NCBI GenBank assembly: GCA_017456805.1
Contig: JAFTIQ010000022.1
Span: forward strand, 67,930 to 131,929
Source: Lentisphaeria bacterium
GTDB taxonomy: Bacteria; Verrucomicrobiota; Lentisphaeria; Victivallales; UBA1829
Reading direction: 5' to 3'
DNA: 64,000 nucleotides
The first letter of the stretch is position 1; each line of letters opens with the position of its first letter. A program made the position numbers and the translations under genes. The notes beneath the pieces are model-generated. The model was not told where the DNA came from, did no database searches, and worked only from the letters and a program-made list of their open reading frames with translations. Below, piece after piece: positions 1 through 10,243 of the stretch.

Positions 1-14
1 CTTTCCGGTTTTTG

Positions 15-1976
15 TCAAGGGAGTTCAGATTTTTTCCCAAGTCTTTCGGACAATCCGGAGTGACGTACAACTTCCCGGTTCAAGGCAAATTCGATCAACG
101 ATTCCGGACACCAGAGTTCAACCCGTTTTTTGGCACGGGTGATCGCTGTATAAAGCAGTTCCCTGGTCAGAAGAGGTGATTCCTTTCCGGGAAATGAAAT
201 CAGCACATGATCAAACCCGGAGCCCTGGGATTTATGGATCGTCATTGCAAATACCGGTTCAAACGCAGGCAATTCATGAGGATAAAATGCTTTCGGTGCC
301 GGATCATCCGGTGAAACAGGGAAATAAACCTTCACGCCCGTTTCATCCTTCCAGAGAATCCCGATGTCTCCATTGGAAAGCCCCGTGATCTTATCATTCT
401 GCAAAATCATAACTGGCATTCCAGGCGCATTTTCCTGTTTCATGGAGAACAGTTTCCGGCAAAGATGATTCATATTTTCCACCCCCGTTTCCCCGGAGCG
501 GAGCGCACAAAGAATCTTGAACCGGTCCAGCAGAAAATATGCCGTTTTCATATTTTCAACGGAAGGCTCCCAGAGCAGGCTCCGTATTTTCCGGGGCAGA
601 TCTCCGAAGAAACCGGCAAGTAACAACGACGGATCTTCCGGAAGATTCTTATGACAGAAATCTTCTGTCTGTTTGAGGATTTCCGCTTTGATCAGAGAGA
701 TCTCCTGCTTTTCCCGGATCATGGAACTGACCTTTCCGATCTGGCTTTTTTCGTCAAACCGACGGGAAATTTTCAATTCTGCAATGTGTCCGGTCAGCGG
801 ATGGCTGTTTTCCGTTTCCGGGAACGCCGTTAAATCATTTCCGGGGGAATCCGTCAGCTCCATAAAAATCTGTTTTCGTTCCTGAGAAATCTGATTGAAT
901 GGGACATTCCGGCAAAGATCACCCAGAACAGCCCCGGACTCCACGCTTGCAAGCTGGTCCTTATCCCCAAGCAGAATCAGTTTTGCGCCCGGTTTCAGCG
1001 CACGGAGGAGTTTGCACATCAACGGCAATGAGATCATGGAAACTTCATCCGCCAGAAGGATATCCGCCTCCAACGGAGAACTCTGCCCCCGGCGGAAATT
1101 GGGAGTGTTCCATTTCACCCCGAGAAGGGAGTGGATCGTTCCACAGTTTGATTCCTCTGATCCGGGATCAACGATCCGTTCCAGTTCTGCCCTGACCGAC
1201 GGACTGCAATTCAAGTCTTTCAGGCTTTCCCGGATGGATTCAGCCAAACGGCTCTGAGCTTTTCCGGTGGGAGCACAAAGCATGATCCGCGGAAACTCTC
1301 TTTTCCCTTCGGAAGCATATTTCTCCAGAATCAAAGCAAGAACTGCTGCAACAACAGTCGTCTTTCCGGTTCCGGGGCCGCCGGTGATGATCGTTACCGG
1401 AGAAAACCCCGCCAGATAAGCAGCAAATTTCTGCCAATCGGTTTTTGTGACAGGTTCCCCTTCTTTGAAACGGAAAAAAGAGATGATATGATTGAATGTT
1501 TCCCGATCCGGAGCAAAGGGTTGATCCCCTTGCCGAGCCAGCGCAAGGATCCGTTCTGCAAGCTCTTTTTCATACATAAAATAGCGGTTCTGATAAAGTC
1601 TGCCGGCATGATCGATGATCAATGGAATATTGATTGCGGACTCCTCTTTCATTCCTTCCGTCAGCGAGATCCCCCACGGCGGCTGAAGCACATCCCGCAA
1701 CGCCGTCACCGAAGGAAACAGGATCTCCAGCTCCGTGGAATCCATATACGGATCTTCTTCACTGGACGAGATCATCCGGAAAAAATCCTGAAAACTCCCG
1801 TCCTGAAACTCGTTCAGATCACAGCAGATATGTCCCATCCGGACGGCAGCAGAAGCGATTGCCCCTGCGGCAAAGATCAGGGGAGACCGCTCCCTGCTCA
1901 TCCTGTAAATATATTCCGCAAAATACAAATCAATGGATGCAAACGGCATTTTTCTCAAGGAATCAACATTCAGCAT
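15..1976 (-). CDS. recD: RecBCD alpha subunit (exodeoxyribonuclease V, RecD)
   Basis: RecD is the 5'-3' helicase subunit of the RecBCD enzyme, which processes double-strand breaks. Visible motifs are a Walker A (GGPGTGKTT, about residue 200), a Walker B region (LLADEVSM), the GDKDQLASV motif, and the C-terminal helicase motifs TIHKSQGSGFD and LLYTAITRAKKRVE. The protein is 653 residues, slightly longer than E. coli RecD. I start it at the ATG at 1976, which has GAGGTGG six bases upstream; a TTG at 1991 is also in frame. It overlaps the end of recB by 14 bases, so the two are probably translationally coupled. It is the last gene of the yihY-recC-recB-recD run. Confidence 0.96.
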   Translation of the reverse strand: MLNVDSLRKMPFASIDLYFAEYIYRMSRERSPLIFAAGAIASAAVRMGHICCDLNEFQDGSFQDFFRMISSSEEDPYMDSTELEILFPSVTALRDVLQPPWGISLTEGMKEESAINIPLIIDHAGRLYQNRYFMYEKELAERILALARQGDQPFAPDRETFNHIISFFRFKEGEPVTKTDWQKFAAYLAGFSPVTIITGGPGTGKTTVVAAVLALILEKYASEGKREFPRIMLCAPTGKAQSRLAESIRESLKDLNCSPSVRAELERIVDPGSEESNCGTIHSLLGVKWNTPNFRRGQSSPLEADILLADEVSMISLPLMCKLLRALKPGAKLILLGDKDQLASVESGAVLGDLCRNVPFNQISQERKQIFMELTDSPGNDLTAFPETENSHPLTGHIAELKISRRFDEKSQIGKVSSMIREKQEISLIKAEILKQTEDFCHKNLPEDPSLLLAGFFGDLPRKIRSLLWEPSVENMKTAYFLLDRFKILCALRSGETGVENMNHLCRKLFSMKQENAPGMPVMILQNDKITGLSNGDIGILWKDETGVKVYFPVSPDDPAPKAFYPHELPAFEPVFAMTIHKSQGSGFDHVLISFPGKESPLLTRELLYTAITRAKKRVELWCPESLIEFALNREVVRHSGLSERLGKKSELP

Positions 1977-4900
1977 TTTCCACCTCAGCAATCTTGCAGA
2001 TCAATTCAAAATCGGGTCTATCCGCATAGACCCCTCTGCCGGAAGCTGCCGGATCCATTCCCCGGAGAAACAGATATCTGACCCCGCCATAATCTTCCCG
2101 GTACGCCTCCTCCGGACTCTTTCCGAGCCGCAGTGAAAGAAAACGCAGCAGCGCGGAAGAATAAAGCAGCGATTGATAAAGATAAAACTTGTTCCACATT
2201 TCCCCGAACAGATGTTCCGGCTGAAAATGTTCCATCTTCTTTTCCAGAATATCCGTCTTCCAGTCAACAATAAAATATTTTCCTTTATGACGGAATACCA
2301 GGTCAGCCGATCCGGTGTAGAAGGTTTCCTCTCCGGGCAGATCATGCAATGCAAACAAACCTTCCAGAGCTTCCCGTTCCAATCTGCTGCCGTAATAATG
2401 ATTGAGAACCGAACCGATCCGCGCAGGATCGAATTTTCTATTCAGTTTGAAATCGAAATCCATCTCTGACACCCGGTTGGAAAGGGAAATCTCAGCCAAA
2501 GTAAAATCCGATCCATCCCCGAACGGAATGGGGGAATTGATCACATTCCGGAACATCCGGGAGGCAATACCTGACTGTTCGCCGATATTGACAACCGAGA
2601 GATACCGCTGAACGAGAAAATCCAGATTCCCGGGATTCTGGAAATCCAGTTTTTCAAGGATCGTATGACAGGCCGTACCGAAGAGGTCCCCATGCGGCAG
2701 GGTAAACACCTCCGGCAGATCCATCGTTGTCTTTGCGATCTGCTCCGCTCCGAGATTGCCGGAGGTTTCTTCTTCGCTGCGGGAACGGGCTTTGCTGCTG
2801 CGGAAAAATTTATGAGCAGAAGAATAACTGATTTTCGGAACCGGCGCAGGCACTTTGGAATTCTCCCAGTCATACCGGTCCAGAGTGCCGGAAGCGGACA
2901 CCGAAAAGGTTTCTTCCGAGAGATCCACCTGCTCTATCTTTTCCAGCCCGATACTCTCCGCAAGAGTCGGTTTTGTCAGAGATTCAAAGGCGTTTTTCAG
3001 TTGTTCCGGCGGGGTCTCCGACGAGATCGTTTTAGCAGTAAAAAGCCAGGCGATGGCACTGAACTGCTTTTTCTCCTTTTCCGGGATCAGCAAATAACTT
3101 GCGTTGGATGCACGGGTAAAGGCAACATAAACGACCCGCAAGCTGTCCTGCAAAGCCTCAGCCACAGCCAGATCCGAAAGAGGACTGTAAGTGATCCGAT
3201 GATATACTTTATTCTCTTTCATGGGATTATGATATTTTTCCGCACGCTCCTTTTTGATTTCCGAGGTTGCAAGATCCGGCAGAAAAACGATCGGGAATTC
3301 CAATCCTTTGCTGGCATGAATGGTCATGATCCGGACAGCAGGAGCATCGGTTGACAGGATCACTTTGCTTTCCTGATCGGTCCGTGTTTCAGGGGAGAGC
3401 TGTTTCTGAAGCCACAGCAGAAGCGATGCGGGATTTTTGGAACTCAGTTTTTCCTGAATTGTCAGAACATCCCTCAATTGAAGCAGATTGGAATATTTCT
3501 GCGCTCCGGAAACCATTCCCGGATAACGTTTGTGGATCCCGAACAGTTTCATGAACTGCTGGAACATCACCGGAAATCCCTTCAGCTCGTAAAGTTTTCC
3601 AAGATTCGCCAAGTGCTCCTGCACTCCCGAAACAACATTCCGGGATTCCGTATCGGATTCCGCACACAATGCACGGCAATTTCCGGAATCGGTCAGCCCG
3701 GTCTGCATCAGCCATGTCACAGTTACAACATTGGAGGGATCCTGCACCGCAAGAAGAAGTTTTTCAAGATCCCGTGCCTCCTGCGTATCATAAAGACTTT
3801 CCTCATTATTCACCACATAGGGGATCCCTTTTTCCCGCAGGAACTCCAGCAGCGGATCGATCCCATTGCAGCTCCGGCACAAAACCGCAATATTTGCCGG
3901 AGTCACCGGATCATATTTTTCATCCTTGCTGTTCCAATATTGAACGCCGGAGTTCAACAGCTGACAAATCTTTCCGGCACAATTTCTGTACGCTTCCGTT
4001 TTATTTTTCCCGCCGCTCAGATAATGGAACGGCTGCTCATCTTCCCCGTCAGGAAACAGAAGTGCCGGCCCGCCGTTGTTGTCGACCCCTACAAAGGGGA
4101 TGGAACAGTCCGCGAAGGGAAGCGAATGAGATTGAAAAATGCGGTTGACTGCCTCCACGAGTTTGCTGGCTGACCGGAAATTTTTCCCCAGAGAAAGCTT
4201 ATGTTCCGATCCGACTGCTTCAGCAGCCTCTTTGTAAGTAAAAATATCGCCCCCACGGAACGCATAGATTGCCTGTTTCGGATCTCCGACAAAAAACAGG
4301 CATCCTCTGTTCCGGTCCCCGGAAGTGAGCCCCGGCGCAAAAATCTGGGTAAAGATCTTGTATTGAACGGGATCTGTATCCTGAAACTCATCGACAATCG
4401 CCGCTTTGAACTGAGTTCGTGCACTTTCCGCAAGGATAGAACCGGGGGCCTCCAATGCCGCAAGTGTCCGTTTCTGAAGATCATCAAAGGTCTGGAAATT
4501 ATCCCGTGCTTTCAAGTCCTCGAGCTGGTCAGATGTTTTCCTCCGGATTTTGGAAAGAAGTGCAACGCGAAACCGGAGGATCTCTTTTCTCAATCTCAGG
4601 ATCCGTTCCCGGAACAAGTGCTGATTCTCATTTTCCGGGATCCATGATTCAAAATCTGCCTCGCCAAGCAGTCTTTCAAAGGCTTTCCAACCGAAACCAT
4701 ATTTCAGATTGCAATTCTGAAATTCCATTGCAGAAAGAGGCTTCTGTTTCGGATCACGCACCGGGATCTGCCAGTCACAACCACATTCCCCGAGCGATTC
4801 CGCAAGAGTAAAAATCTGTTCTGCAATCACTGAATAAGATTCTTTCACCTCAAAATCAAATTCAATTTCCGGATGTTTCACCAATCCGATAAACCCATCC

Positions 4901-5613
4901 AACCCCGGTGATACAAAAGATTCTGTTCCGGTGGAACTCCGGATAAAATCCCACTTTTCCGTATGAAGAAGATAGTCATCCGCCGGCTGGTTTTCTTCCT
5001 GATTAAAACATTGATCAAAGGAAAGAAGCCCCCGGTAAATTCCAATATATTTTCTGTTCTCCGGAGCATAACATATTTCACGCCATTGGTTCCGGATCAA
5101 ACCGAGAATCTGTTCTTCCGCTACTTCTCCGCCATCCAGATCCGTCTGAAAGAGAATTCCGCTTTCAAAGGCGTTTTTCTCCAGGATCTTCTTGCAGAAT
5201 CCGTGGATCGTGCTGATCGCATTGCTGTCAAAATTAAGAAGAGCCCCCTGAAGTTTTTCACGGACAGATTTGATTTTTTCCACATCCGCAAAATCCGGAA
5301 GGACATTTTCCAGCAGTTGATGTTCTCTGGTAAAATTCATTCCTTCCGGAATCTTGATTTTCCGGATGTGATATTCCAGATAGTCCGAACAGCTCTGCAG
5401 GATCTTCCGGATGCGGTCCAGCAGTTCTGCCGTTGCCATCCGGGTAAATGTTACGACTAAAATCTGATCAATCGTCAGACCTTTTTCTACGATCAGGCGG
5501 ACGACCAGATCCTGAATATTGTGGGTTTTCCCTGTTCCCGCAGAGGCTTCGATCAGATAAACCCCGTCAAGCGGACATTTTCCTGAGTCAAAATTATTCA
5601 CATGAATCATCAT
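1963..5613 (-). CDS. recB: RecBCD beta subunit (helicase-nuclease RecB)
   Basis: RecB is the 3'-5' helicase and nuclease subunit of RecBCD. At 1216 residues it has the usual full length. The N-terminus carries a UvrD-type Walker A (ASAGTGKTH), followed by VDEFQDTDPVQY, VGDPKQAIYAFRGGD and the motif V/VI region (MTIHASKGLEFPIVFLPDL, VYVAFTRA). The C-terminus has the RecB-family nuclease signature GSADLVF...FIVDWKTD, whose Asp, Asp and Lys are the metal-binding catalytic residues, so the nuclease appears intact. It starts at tandem ATG codons (5613/5610) overlapping the end of recC by 20 bases, and its end overlaps recD. Confidence 0.97.
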   Translation of the reverse strand: MMIHVNNFDSGKCPLDGVYLIEASAGTGKTHNIQDLVVRLIVEKGLTIDQILVVTFTRMATAELLDRIRKILQSCSDYLEYHIRKIKIPEGMNFTREHQLLENVLPDFADVEKIKSVREKLQGALLNFDSNAISTIHGFCKKILEKNAFESGILFQTDLDGGEVAEEQILGLIRNQWREICYAPENRKYIGIYRGLLSFDQCFNQEENQPADDYLLHTEKWDFIRSSTGTESFVSPGLDGFIGLVKHPEIEFDFEVKESYSVIAEQIFTLAESLGECGCDWQIPVRDPKQKPLSAMEFQNCNLKYGFGWKAFERLLGEADFESWIPENENQHLFRERILRLRKEILRFRVALLSKIRRKTSDQLEDLKARDNFQTFDDLQKRTLAALEAPGSILAESARTQFKAAIVDEFQDTDPVQYKIFTQIFAPGLTSGDRNRGCLFFVGDPKQAIYAFRGGDIFTYKEAAEAVGSEHKLSLGKNFRSASKLVEAVNRIFQSHSLPFADCSIPFVGVDNNGGPALLFPDGEDEQPFHYLSGGKNKTEAYRNCAGKICQLLNSGVQYWNSKDEKYDPVTPANIAVLCRSCNGIDPLLEFLREKGIPYVVNNEESLYDTQEARDLEKLLLAVQDPSNVVTVTWLMQTGLTDSGNCRALCAESDTESRNVVSGVQEHLANLGKLYELKGFPVMFQQFMKLFGIHKRYPGMVSGAQKYSNLLQLRDVLTIQEKLSSKNPASLLLWLQKQLSPETRTDQESKVILSTDAPAVRIMTIHASKGLEFPIVFLPDLATSEIKKERAEKYHNPMKENKVYHRITYSPLSDLAVAEALQDSLRVVYVAFTRASNASYLLIPEKEKKQFSAIAWLFTAKTISSETPPEQLKNAFESLTKPTLAESIGLEKIEQVDLSEETFSVSASGTLDRYDWENSKVPAPVPKISYSSAHKFFRSSKARSRSEEETSGNLGAEQIAKTTMDLPEVFTLPHGDLFGTACHTILEKLDFQNPGNLDFLVQRYLSVVNIGEQSGIASRMFRNVINSPIPFGDGSDFTLAEISLSNRVSEMDFDFKLNRKFDPARIGSVLNHYYGSRLEREALEGLFALHDLPGEETFYTGSADLVFRHKGKYFIVDWKTDILEKKMEHFQPEHLFGEMWNKFYLYQSLLYSSALLRFLSLRLGKSPEEAYREDYGGVRYLFLRGMDPAASGRGVYADRPDFELICKIAEVENAEC

Positions 5614-8600
5614 TCAGTTCCATTCCCTGATAAACCGTCTGCACAGCCCGGCATACATAGCGCAAGAAGGTTTGATCCAAATCGGTTTCCCGGAAGAAAA
5701 GAGCCGCGCAATAATCATGGCTGATCGCTTCCAGCACACCATTCCGGTAAGTTTCAGATTCCACCGGACTTTTCTTTGGTTTTCCGTTTTTCGAAACCGG
5801 ATTCTCTTCCACAAGTTTTACTTCCCGGAAAAACGGGACCGGTTTTTCTTTTCCCAATGCCCGGATCCGGATCAGCTGCAGCAATTTTTCCCGGGCGAAA
5901 GTTTGATCAATTGACTGAAAAATCAATTCGCAATCCTCAAACTGGCAAATGGTTTCCGTATATTCCGGCAACGCTGCAGAAAGGAAAAGATGCCGCAGAA
6001 AGAGAGGCAGAAGATACTTCTGTCTGTACGTTTTATCTTTATAAAGGTCTGCAGTCCGGAAAGAAATGGAGCGTTTATGATCCGGGGTGATCAACTCAGT
6101 CCCGGAAAAAAGGAGCTCTTTTCCGGAATCAAAGGGGATCCGGAAAGAGAAAGACTCCTCCTGCTGTCCGGAATAGAGCTGGAGAAACGCTTCTGCCAGA
6201 ATCTTTTCGGTTTTCTGACGGAGGTTTTCAAAGGTTTCCTCTCCGACTTCCCGGCAGGGCAGCTGATCCGATTTCCACAGAAGTTCCTGAAGCTGATCGA
6301 AATTGACTTCTGAACCCGGATTTTTCCGGATCCATTCCGCAGCATAAGAAACAAGCTGTTGTTTCACGGAATTGTTTTCCAGCGGATTCAGGAGAAACAG
6401 TTCATCATTCTGCATCTTCTGAGGTTTGTATTCTCTGAAATTCCCGATTTTCCGATGTGATAGATAATATTTGACCGGGCTTGTAAAAAACTCTTCCAGT
6501 TCTTTCAATGTGATCTGTTCCGGGAGTTCATAACGGGAGAGATCTTCGTGATTCAAATCCGGAATATCCAGTGCGGGGGGCTGAAGTTCCGCTTTGTTCC
6601 GGTTGGATTTTGCGGCGTCCAGCGCATCCTCAGAATAGGAATATTTCAAAGGATCTGATCCGTCAAAATAACATTCTGCATAGGATTGCAGAGAGTGTTT
6701 GATCAGATAAGATGTCCGGTTTTCCCCTTTGGAAAGCCGGTCGAGATACTGGATCAACTCTGCCAGCGGCGGGGTCGGGAACACCTCGGAATTATCTGTT
6801 TTATTCTGTCCGTTGTAAAAAATCATCAATTTTTCTCTGGCTGCCAGAAGGGTTTCAAGCAGGAGATATCTGTCCTCAAGATTTTTGGACCGGTCGGTCT
6901 TTCTCATATTTTTGGCGATCAAATTGAATCCGGGAGCAATATCCTTTCTGGGGAAATGATCCGGATTCAACCCAAGAATCGCAATGACCGGCAGCGGGAT
7001 CGTCCGCATGGGAACCATGGAACAAAATGTGATTTTTCCCCGGAGAAATGCATTGCCGGAATCCACCGCTGAATCTGTATTTTCCAGCAAATCCAGAATC
7101 ACCTGAAACGGGATCTCTTCTTCACAGACACCCGATTCGTACATCTGGTCAGAGAGAAACCGGATCAGCTGAGCACGTTCTTCCACCAGAACAGGTTCTT
7201 CCGCCAGAAAAAATTTATCCGGAAACTCTTTCAGCATCCCGAACCATTCTTTCGGAGTTTTCTTCCCGGAAAAACATTCCCGCAAACAGAACAATTCTTT
7301 CAGAAGATCCAGGAAATTCCCCAGTTTTTCCGCACCTGCCCCCTCGGCAAAATCCAAAGGAAACTCCGGCAACCCCAGCTGAGATTCAAAATCTTCACTC
7401 ACAGCATACCCCAGCAGCAGACGCCGGATCCCGTGCAGCCAGGAATAATCTTCAAAATTCACACCGCAGCTTTTTTCCCGGTGTTCTCCATCAATGCCCC
7501 ACCTGACTCCGGCAGCATTGCACCACCCTTTGAGCTGAAGGATATCTTTTTCATCCAGAGAGAATTTCTTCTGCAGCGGTTGGATCTCCAACAGCGAAAA
7601 AATATCCGCACTGCTGTAATTCGAATCCGGAAGATGCAGAATCTGAAGCAAGCCCGGAAGGATCGTCCCGGAATATTTCAGCGAACGGTCCGCTATGGTG
7701 TAACAATCCGCCAATGGCCCGGTGCCGAAAACAGTCTCTATATAAGGAACATACTGTTCAATATCGGGGGCTGTAACAAGGATATCCCCGGGTTTTCTGT
7801 CGTAAAGACAGATCTCATGCTGCAGCCGGTCATGAAGCACTTCCACCTCTCGCAGCGGAGTATGACAATTCTCAATCAGAATCGATCCATCAGGTTCACA
7901 AATTTTTTCGAGATTGAAATTTTTCCTGATATCCATCTGCAAAGCACTGAGGAAAGATTTCTTGACAGGTTCCGGCTCAGGCTCATAATCCGAAGGATCC
8001 AATCTGGAAGAAATCAATTTTTCAAAAAAAGCGTATCCCTGCACACCAAACGCCTGAAGAAGCGGATTCTGATCCTTATCAGGATTTTTTTTATCCGGGG
8101 GTGTCCAATAATCCGAGGCAGGAGCCAAATACAGCAGCAGCACATCCTGATAATTCGCCAGTGCTTCGAAAAATTCAAAGAAAAAAGGCGGCATGGAACT
8201 GATCCCGAAAACCGTGATCCTCTTCTTATCCGGTGCGCTCTTGAATGTTTTAGATTCATCAATAAAGCGGGAGATATAATAATCAAAGGTTAAATCATTC
8301 GCGAACAGCTCCCGGAAGAGCTTCTCCTGCCATTCTGCGGGAGCCCCTTTTGCATTACGCCATGTTTCAATCAACTCCGGACGGTATGTTCTGTACTGTT
8401 CAAAGGTATTGGCGATCTGCCGGGAAATCTGATATTGTTTCCGCCGGTCAGGATCATTTCTCAAATAGGCATCCAGCTCAGGAATTTCGTTTTTTCCACT
8501 GTGCAGCGTAAAATATTGAAACAGCCGCCAGGTATCCCGGTCGATCGAATGACGGCTCAGTTCTTCCGCCTGAGGATAATGTTCCTGAAGGATCTGCTCG

Positions 8601-8812
8601 ATCGCACTCCGGAGAAAGGGAAGTTTCATATTCATTGCCACCGGAGAATGTGTCGCAATATACTGCTTCAGCCAAGTGGCAACCCCCTGAGTCTGCACCG
8701 TAACCATCACAGGATTCAGAATATTGTCACCGGATCCGGTTTCGTAGACCTCCTGCCTGAATATCTCTGCCAACTTCTCAAGTCTGGTGGATGCTCTGAC
8801 TGTTAACGCCAT
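5594..8812 (-). CDS. recC: RecBCD gamma subunit (RecC)
   Basis: RecC is the inactive-helicase subunit that recognises Chi and holds RecB and RecD together. The protein is 1072 residues, the normal family size. The N-terminal region (VQTQGVATWLKQYIATHSPVA) and the middle region (GFNLIAKNMRKTDRSKNLEDR, with nearby PLPVIAILGLN) match the family. No Walker A is seen, as expected for RecC. The ATG at 8812 has AAGGAA six bases upstream. It lies 9 bases after yihY and overlaps recB by 20 bases. The gene order recC-recB-recD resembles E. coli, but without ptrA between recC and recB. Confidence 0.94.
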   Translation of the reverse strand: MALTVRASTRLEKLAEIFRQEVYETGSGDNILNPVMVTVQTQGVATWLKQYIATHSPVAMNMKLPFLRSAIEQILQEHYPQAEELSRHSIDRDTWRLFQYFTLHSGKNEIPELDAYLRNDPDRRKQYQISRQIANTFEQYRTYRPELIETWRNAKGAPAEWQEKLFRELFANDLTFDYYISRFIDESKTFKSAPDKKRITVFGISSMPPFFFEFFEALANYQDVLLLYLAPASDYWTPPDKKNPDKDQNPLLQAFGVQGYAFFEKLISSRLDPSDYEPEPEPVKKSFLSALQMDIRKNFNLEKICEPDGSILIENCHTPLREVEVLHDRLQHEICLYDRKPGDILVTAPDIEQYVPYIETVFGTGPLADCYTIADRSLKYSGTILPGLLQILHLPDSNYSSADIFSLLEIQPLQKKFSLDEKDILQLKGWCNAAGVRWGIDGEHREKSCGVNFEDYSWLHGIRRLLLGYAVSEDFESQLGLPEFPLDFAEGAGAEKLGNFLDLLKELFCLRECFSGKKTPKEWFGMLKEFPDKFFLAEEPVLVEERAQLIRFLSDQMYESGVCEEEIPFQVILDLLENTDSAVDSGNAFLRGKITFCSMVPMRTIPLPVIAILGLNPDHFPRKDIAPGFNLIAKNMRKTDRSKNLEDRYLLLETLLAAREKLMIFYNGQNKTDNSEVFPTPPLAELIQYLDRLSKGENRTSYLIKHSLQSYAECYFDGSDPLKYSYSEDALDAAKSNRNKAELQPPALDIPDLNHEDLSRYELPEQITLKELEEFFTSPVKYYLSHRKIGNFREYKPQKMQNDELFLLNPLENNSVKQQLVSYAAEWIRKNPGSEVNFDQLQELLWKSDQLPCREVGEETFENLRQKTEKILAEAFLQLYSGQQEESFSFRIPFDSGKELLFSGTELITPDHKRSISFRTADLYKDKTYRQKYLLPLFLRHLFLSAALPEYTETICQFEDCELIFQSIDQTFAREKLLQLIRIRALGKEKPVPFFREVKLVEENPVSKNGKPKKSPVESETYRNGVLEAISHDYCAALFFRETDLDQTFLRYVCRAVQTVYQGMELNDDSCE

Positions 8813-8821
8813 GAAAATTCC

Positions 8822-10117
8822 TTAAATAGAAGTTTTTGTTAAAGGGATATTCGATTCACACGCTTGAGACTCTTTCCAAATGGATTCCACCATCTGAAGC
8901 GCCGCCTGATCCTGCTCTCCAAGAGTCTCATTTCCCCGTTTGTAAAGCATATAAAGAACCTTGGATGCAGTGATCCGTTCCGATGGAAACGCTACCTGAT
9001 ACGCCAAACTGCGGTCATCATTTGTCACCTTGGAAAGCAGTTTTGCCGCAGTCAGATCCGCAAGCACCTGCCTTGCACTCAGCACAGGAATATCAATGGC
9101 ATTGATAATTTCTTCTTCAGAACACGCTCCGCCCCGGGTTTCAAAATGAGTCGCACAATATTTCATGATCCGCAGCGCATATACCACCCGCCGCTGATCC
9201 CCCAGAGAATAATCCCCCAGCGGAATCCCCTGATACTCCCGGATATTCTGCACCGTATAAACAAGCTGCGTTCCAAACAATACAATCGTCCAGCTCACCT
9301 GAAGCCAAAGCAGAAACAGCGGAAACGCTGCAAAACTTCCGTAAATCAAACTGTTTTTCCCGGCAAAATACTGCGCAAGAATATAGATACTCTGAACCAG
9401 AAAATAAAGCAATGCCGCTATAAACCCTCCAAAAAACGCCGGAAACAATTTTACCCGCGTATTCGGAATATACATGTAAATAAAAGAAAACAGAAACCAG
9501 GTGGCGATAAACGGAATCAGCTTCGATGAGAAAAACAGGTAACTCTCCGCAACAAAAGGAAGCACATGTTCTCTTCCCGCAAATTGCGCCGTGGCAAATG
9601 TGCTCATACTCCCATTTACGGCAATCAGAACCGGACACAGCATGATCAATGAGAGATAATCACTCACTTTCCGGTACAGCGAACGGGAGGAACGTACCCC
9701 CCAGATCTGATTGAAAGACCGCTCGATCTGATCCAGAAGCCGGACCGTCGTATAGAACAGCATGATCGCACCGACTCCGGCAATCACTCCCCCGCTGGCA
9801 CCTTGAAGCGTATTCGTTGAAAACTCAACCATCTTTTTAGCAATCAACGGATAATCACTGAATACCGCATAAAGCCAATTTTCAAGACGTTCCTCCAAAC
9901 CAAACCCTTTGGCAATGGCAAATCCCAACGCCAAAACCGGAATGATCGAAAGCAGCGTGAAAAAAGTCAATGCAGAAGAACGCAGCCCGCAATCGTTTTT
10001 CAAATACATCCGGAAAGTCAGAACCGCTACCCGCAATCCCTGCCAGCATTGACGGACCAGAAGGGACTTCTCCTCCAGTCGCTCTGTCCACAAACGGTAT
10101 CTTACAAAATGTCTCAT
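8822..10117 (-). CDS. YihY/BrkB family integral membrane protein
   Basis: This is a 431-residue inner-membrane protein of the YihY/BrkB family, once mis-named ribonuclease BN. The molecular function is not established. About six hydrophobic segments lie between residues 40 and 300, with the family-typical stretches near AKKMVEFSTNTLQGASGGV and NQIWGVR. The C-terminal ~110 residues are soluble and look like a winged-helix segment (EEIINAIDIPVLSARQVLADL), as in longer family members. The ATG at 10117 is preceded by AGGGAG. Its promoter lies at 10175-10203, and it is the first gene of the transcript that continues into recCBD. Confidence 0.88.
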   Translation of the reverse strand: MRHFVRYRLWTERLEEKSLLVRQCWQGLRVAVLTFRMYLKNDCGLRSSALTFFTLLSIIPVLALGFAIAKGFGLEERLENWLYAVFSDYPLIAKKMVEFSTNTLQGASGGVIAGVGAIMLFYTTVRLLDQIERSFNQIWGVRSSRSLYRKVSDYLSLIMLCPVLIAVNGSMSTFATAQFAGREHVLPFVAESYLFFSSKLIPFIATWFLFSFIYMYIPNTRVKLFPAFFGGFIAALLYFLVQSIYILAQYFAGKNSLIYGSFAAFPLFLLWLQVSWTIVLFGTQLVYTVQNIREYQGIPLGDYSLGDQRRVVYALRIMKYCATHFETRGGACSEEEIINAIDIPVLSARQVLADLTAAKLLSKVTNDDRSLAYQVAFPSERITASKVLYMLYKRGNETLGEQDQAALQMVESIWKESQACESNIPLTKTSI

Positions 10118-10174
10118 CTGCTCCCTCTCTCTTTGATATTTCTACAATAACACATCTTCTCTGATCATAAACAA

Positions 10175-10203
10175 AATATACTGTATTATCTGACGTTTTT
10201 CAA
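10175..10203 (-). promoter_or_regulatory. Promoter of yihY-recCBD
   Basis: Read on the minus strand, TTGAAA (10203-10198) and TATATT (10180-10175) are separated by 17 bases. The predicted transcript starts roughly 50 bases upstream of the yihY ATG and would cover yihY and recCBD. Confidence 0.6.
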
Positions 10204-10243
10204 GAGATTATCTGAAAAACATTCCATCTTTCCGGAAAAGAAA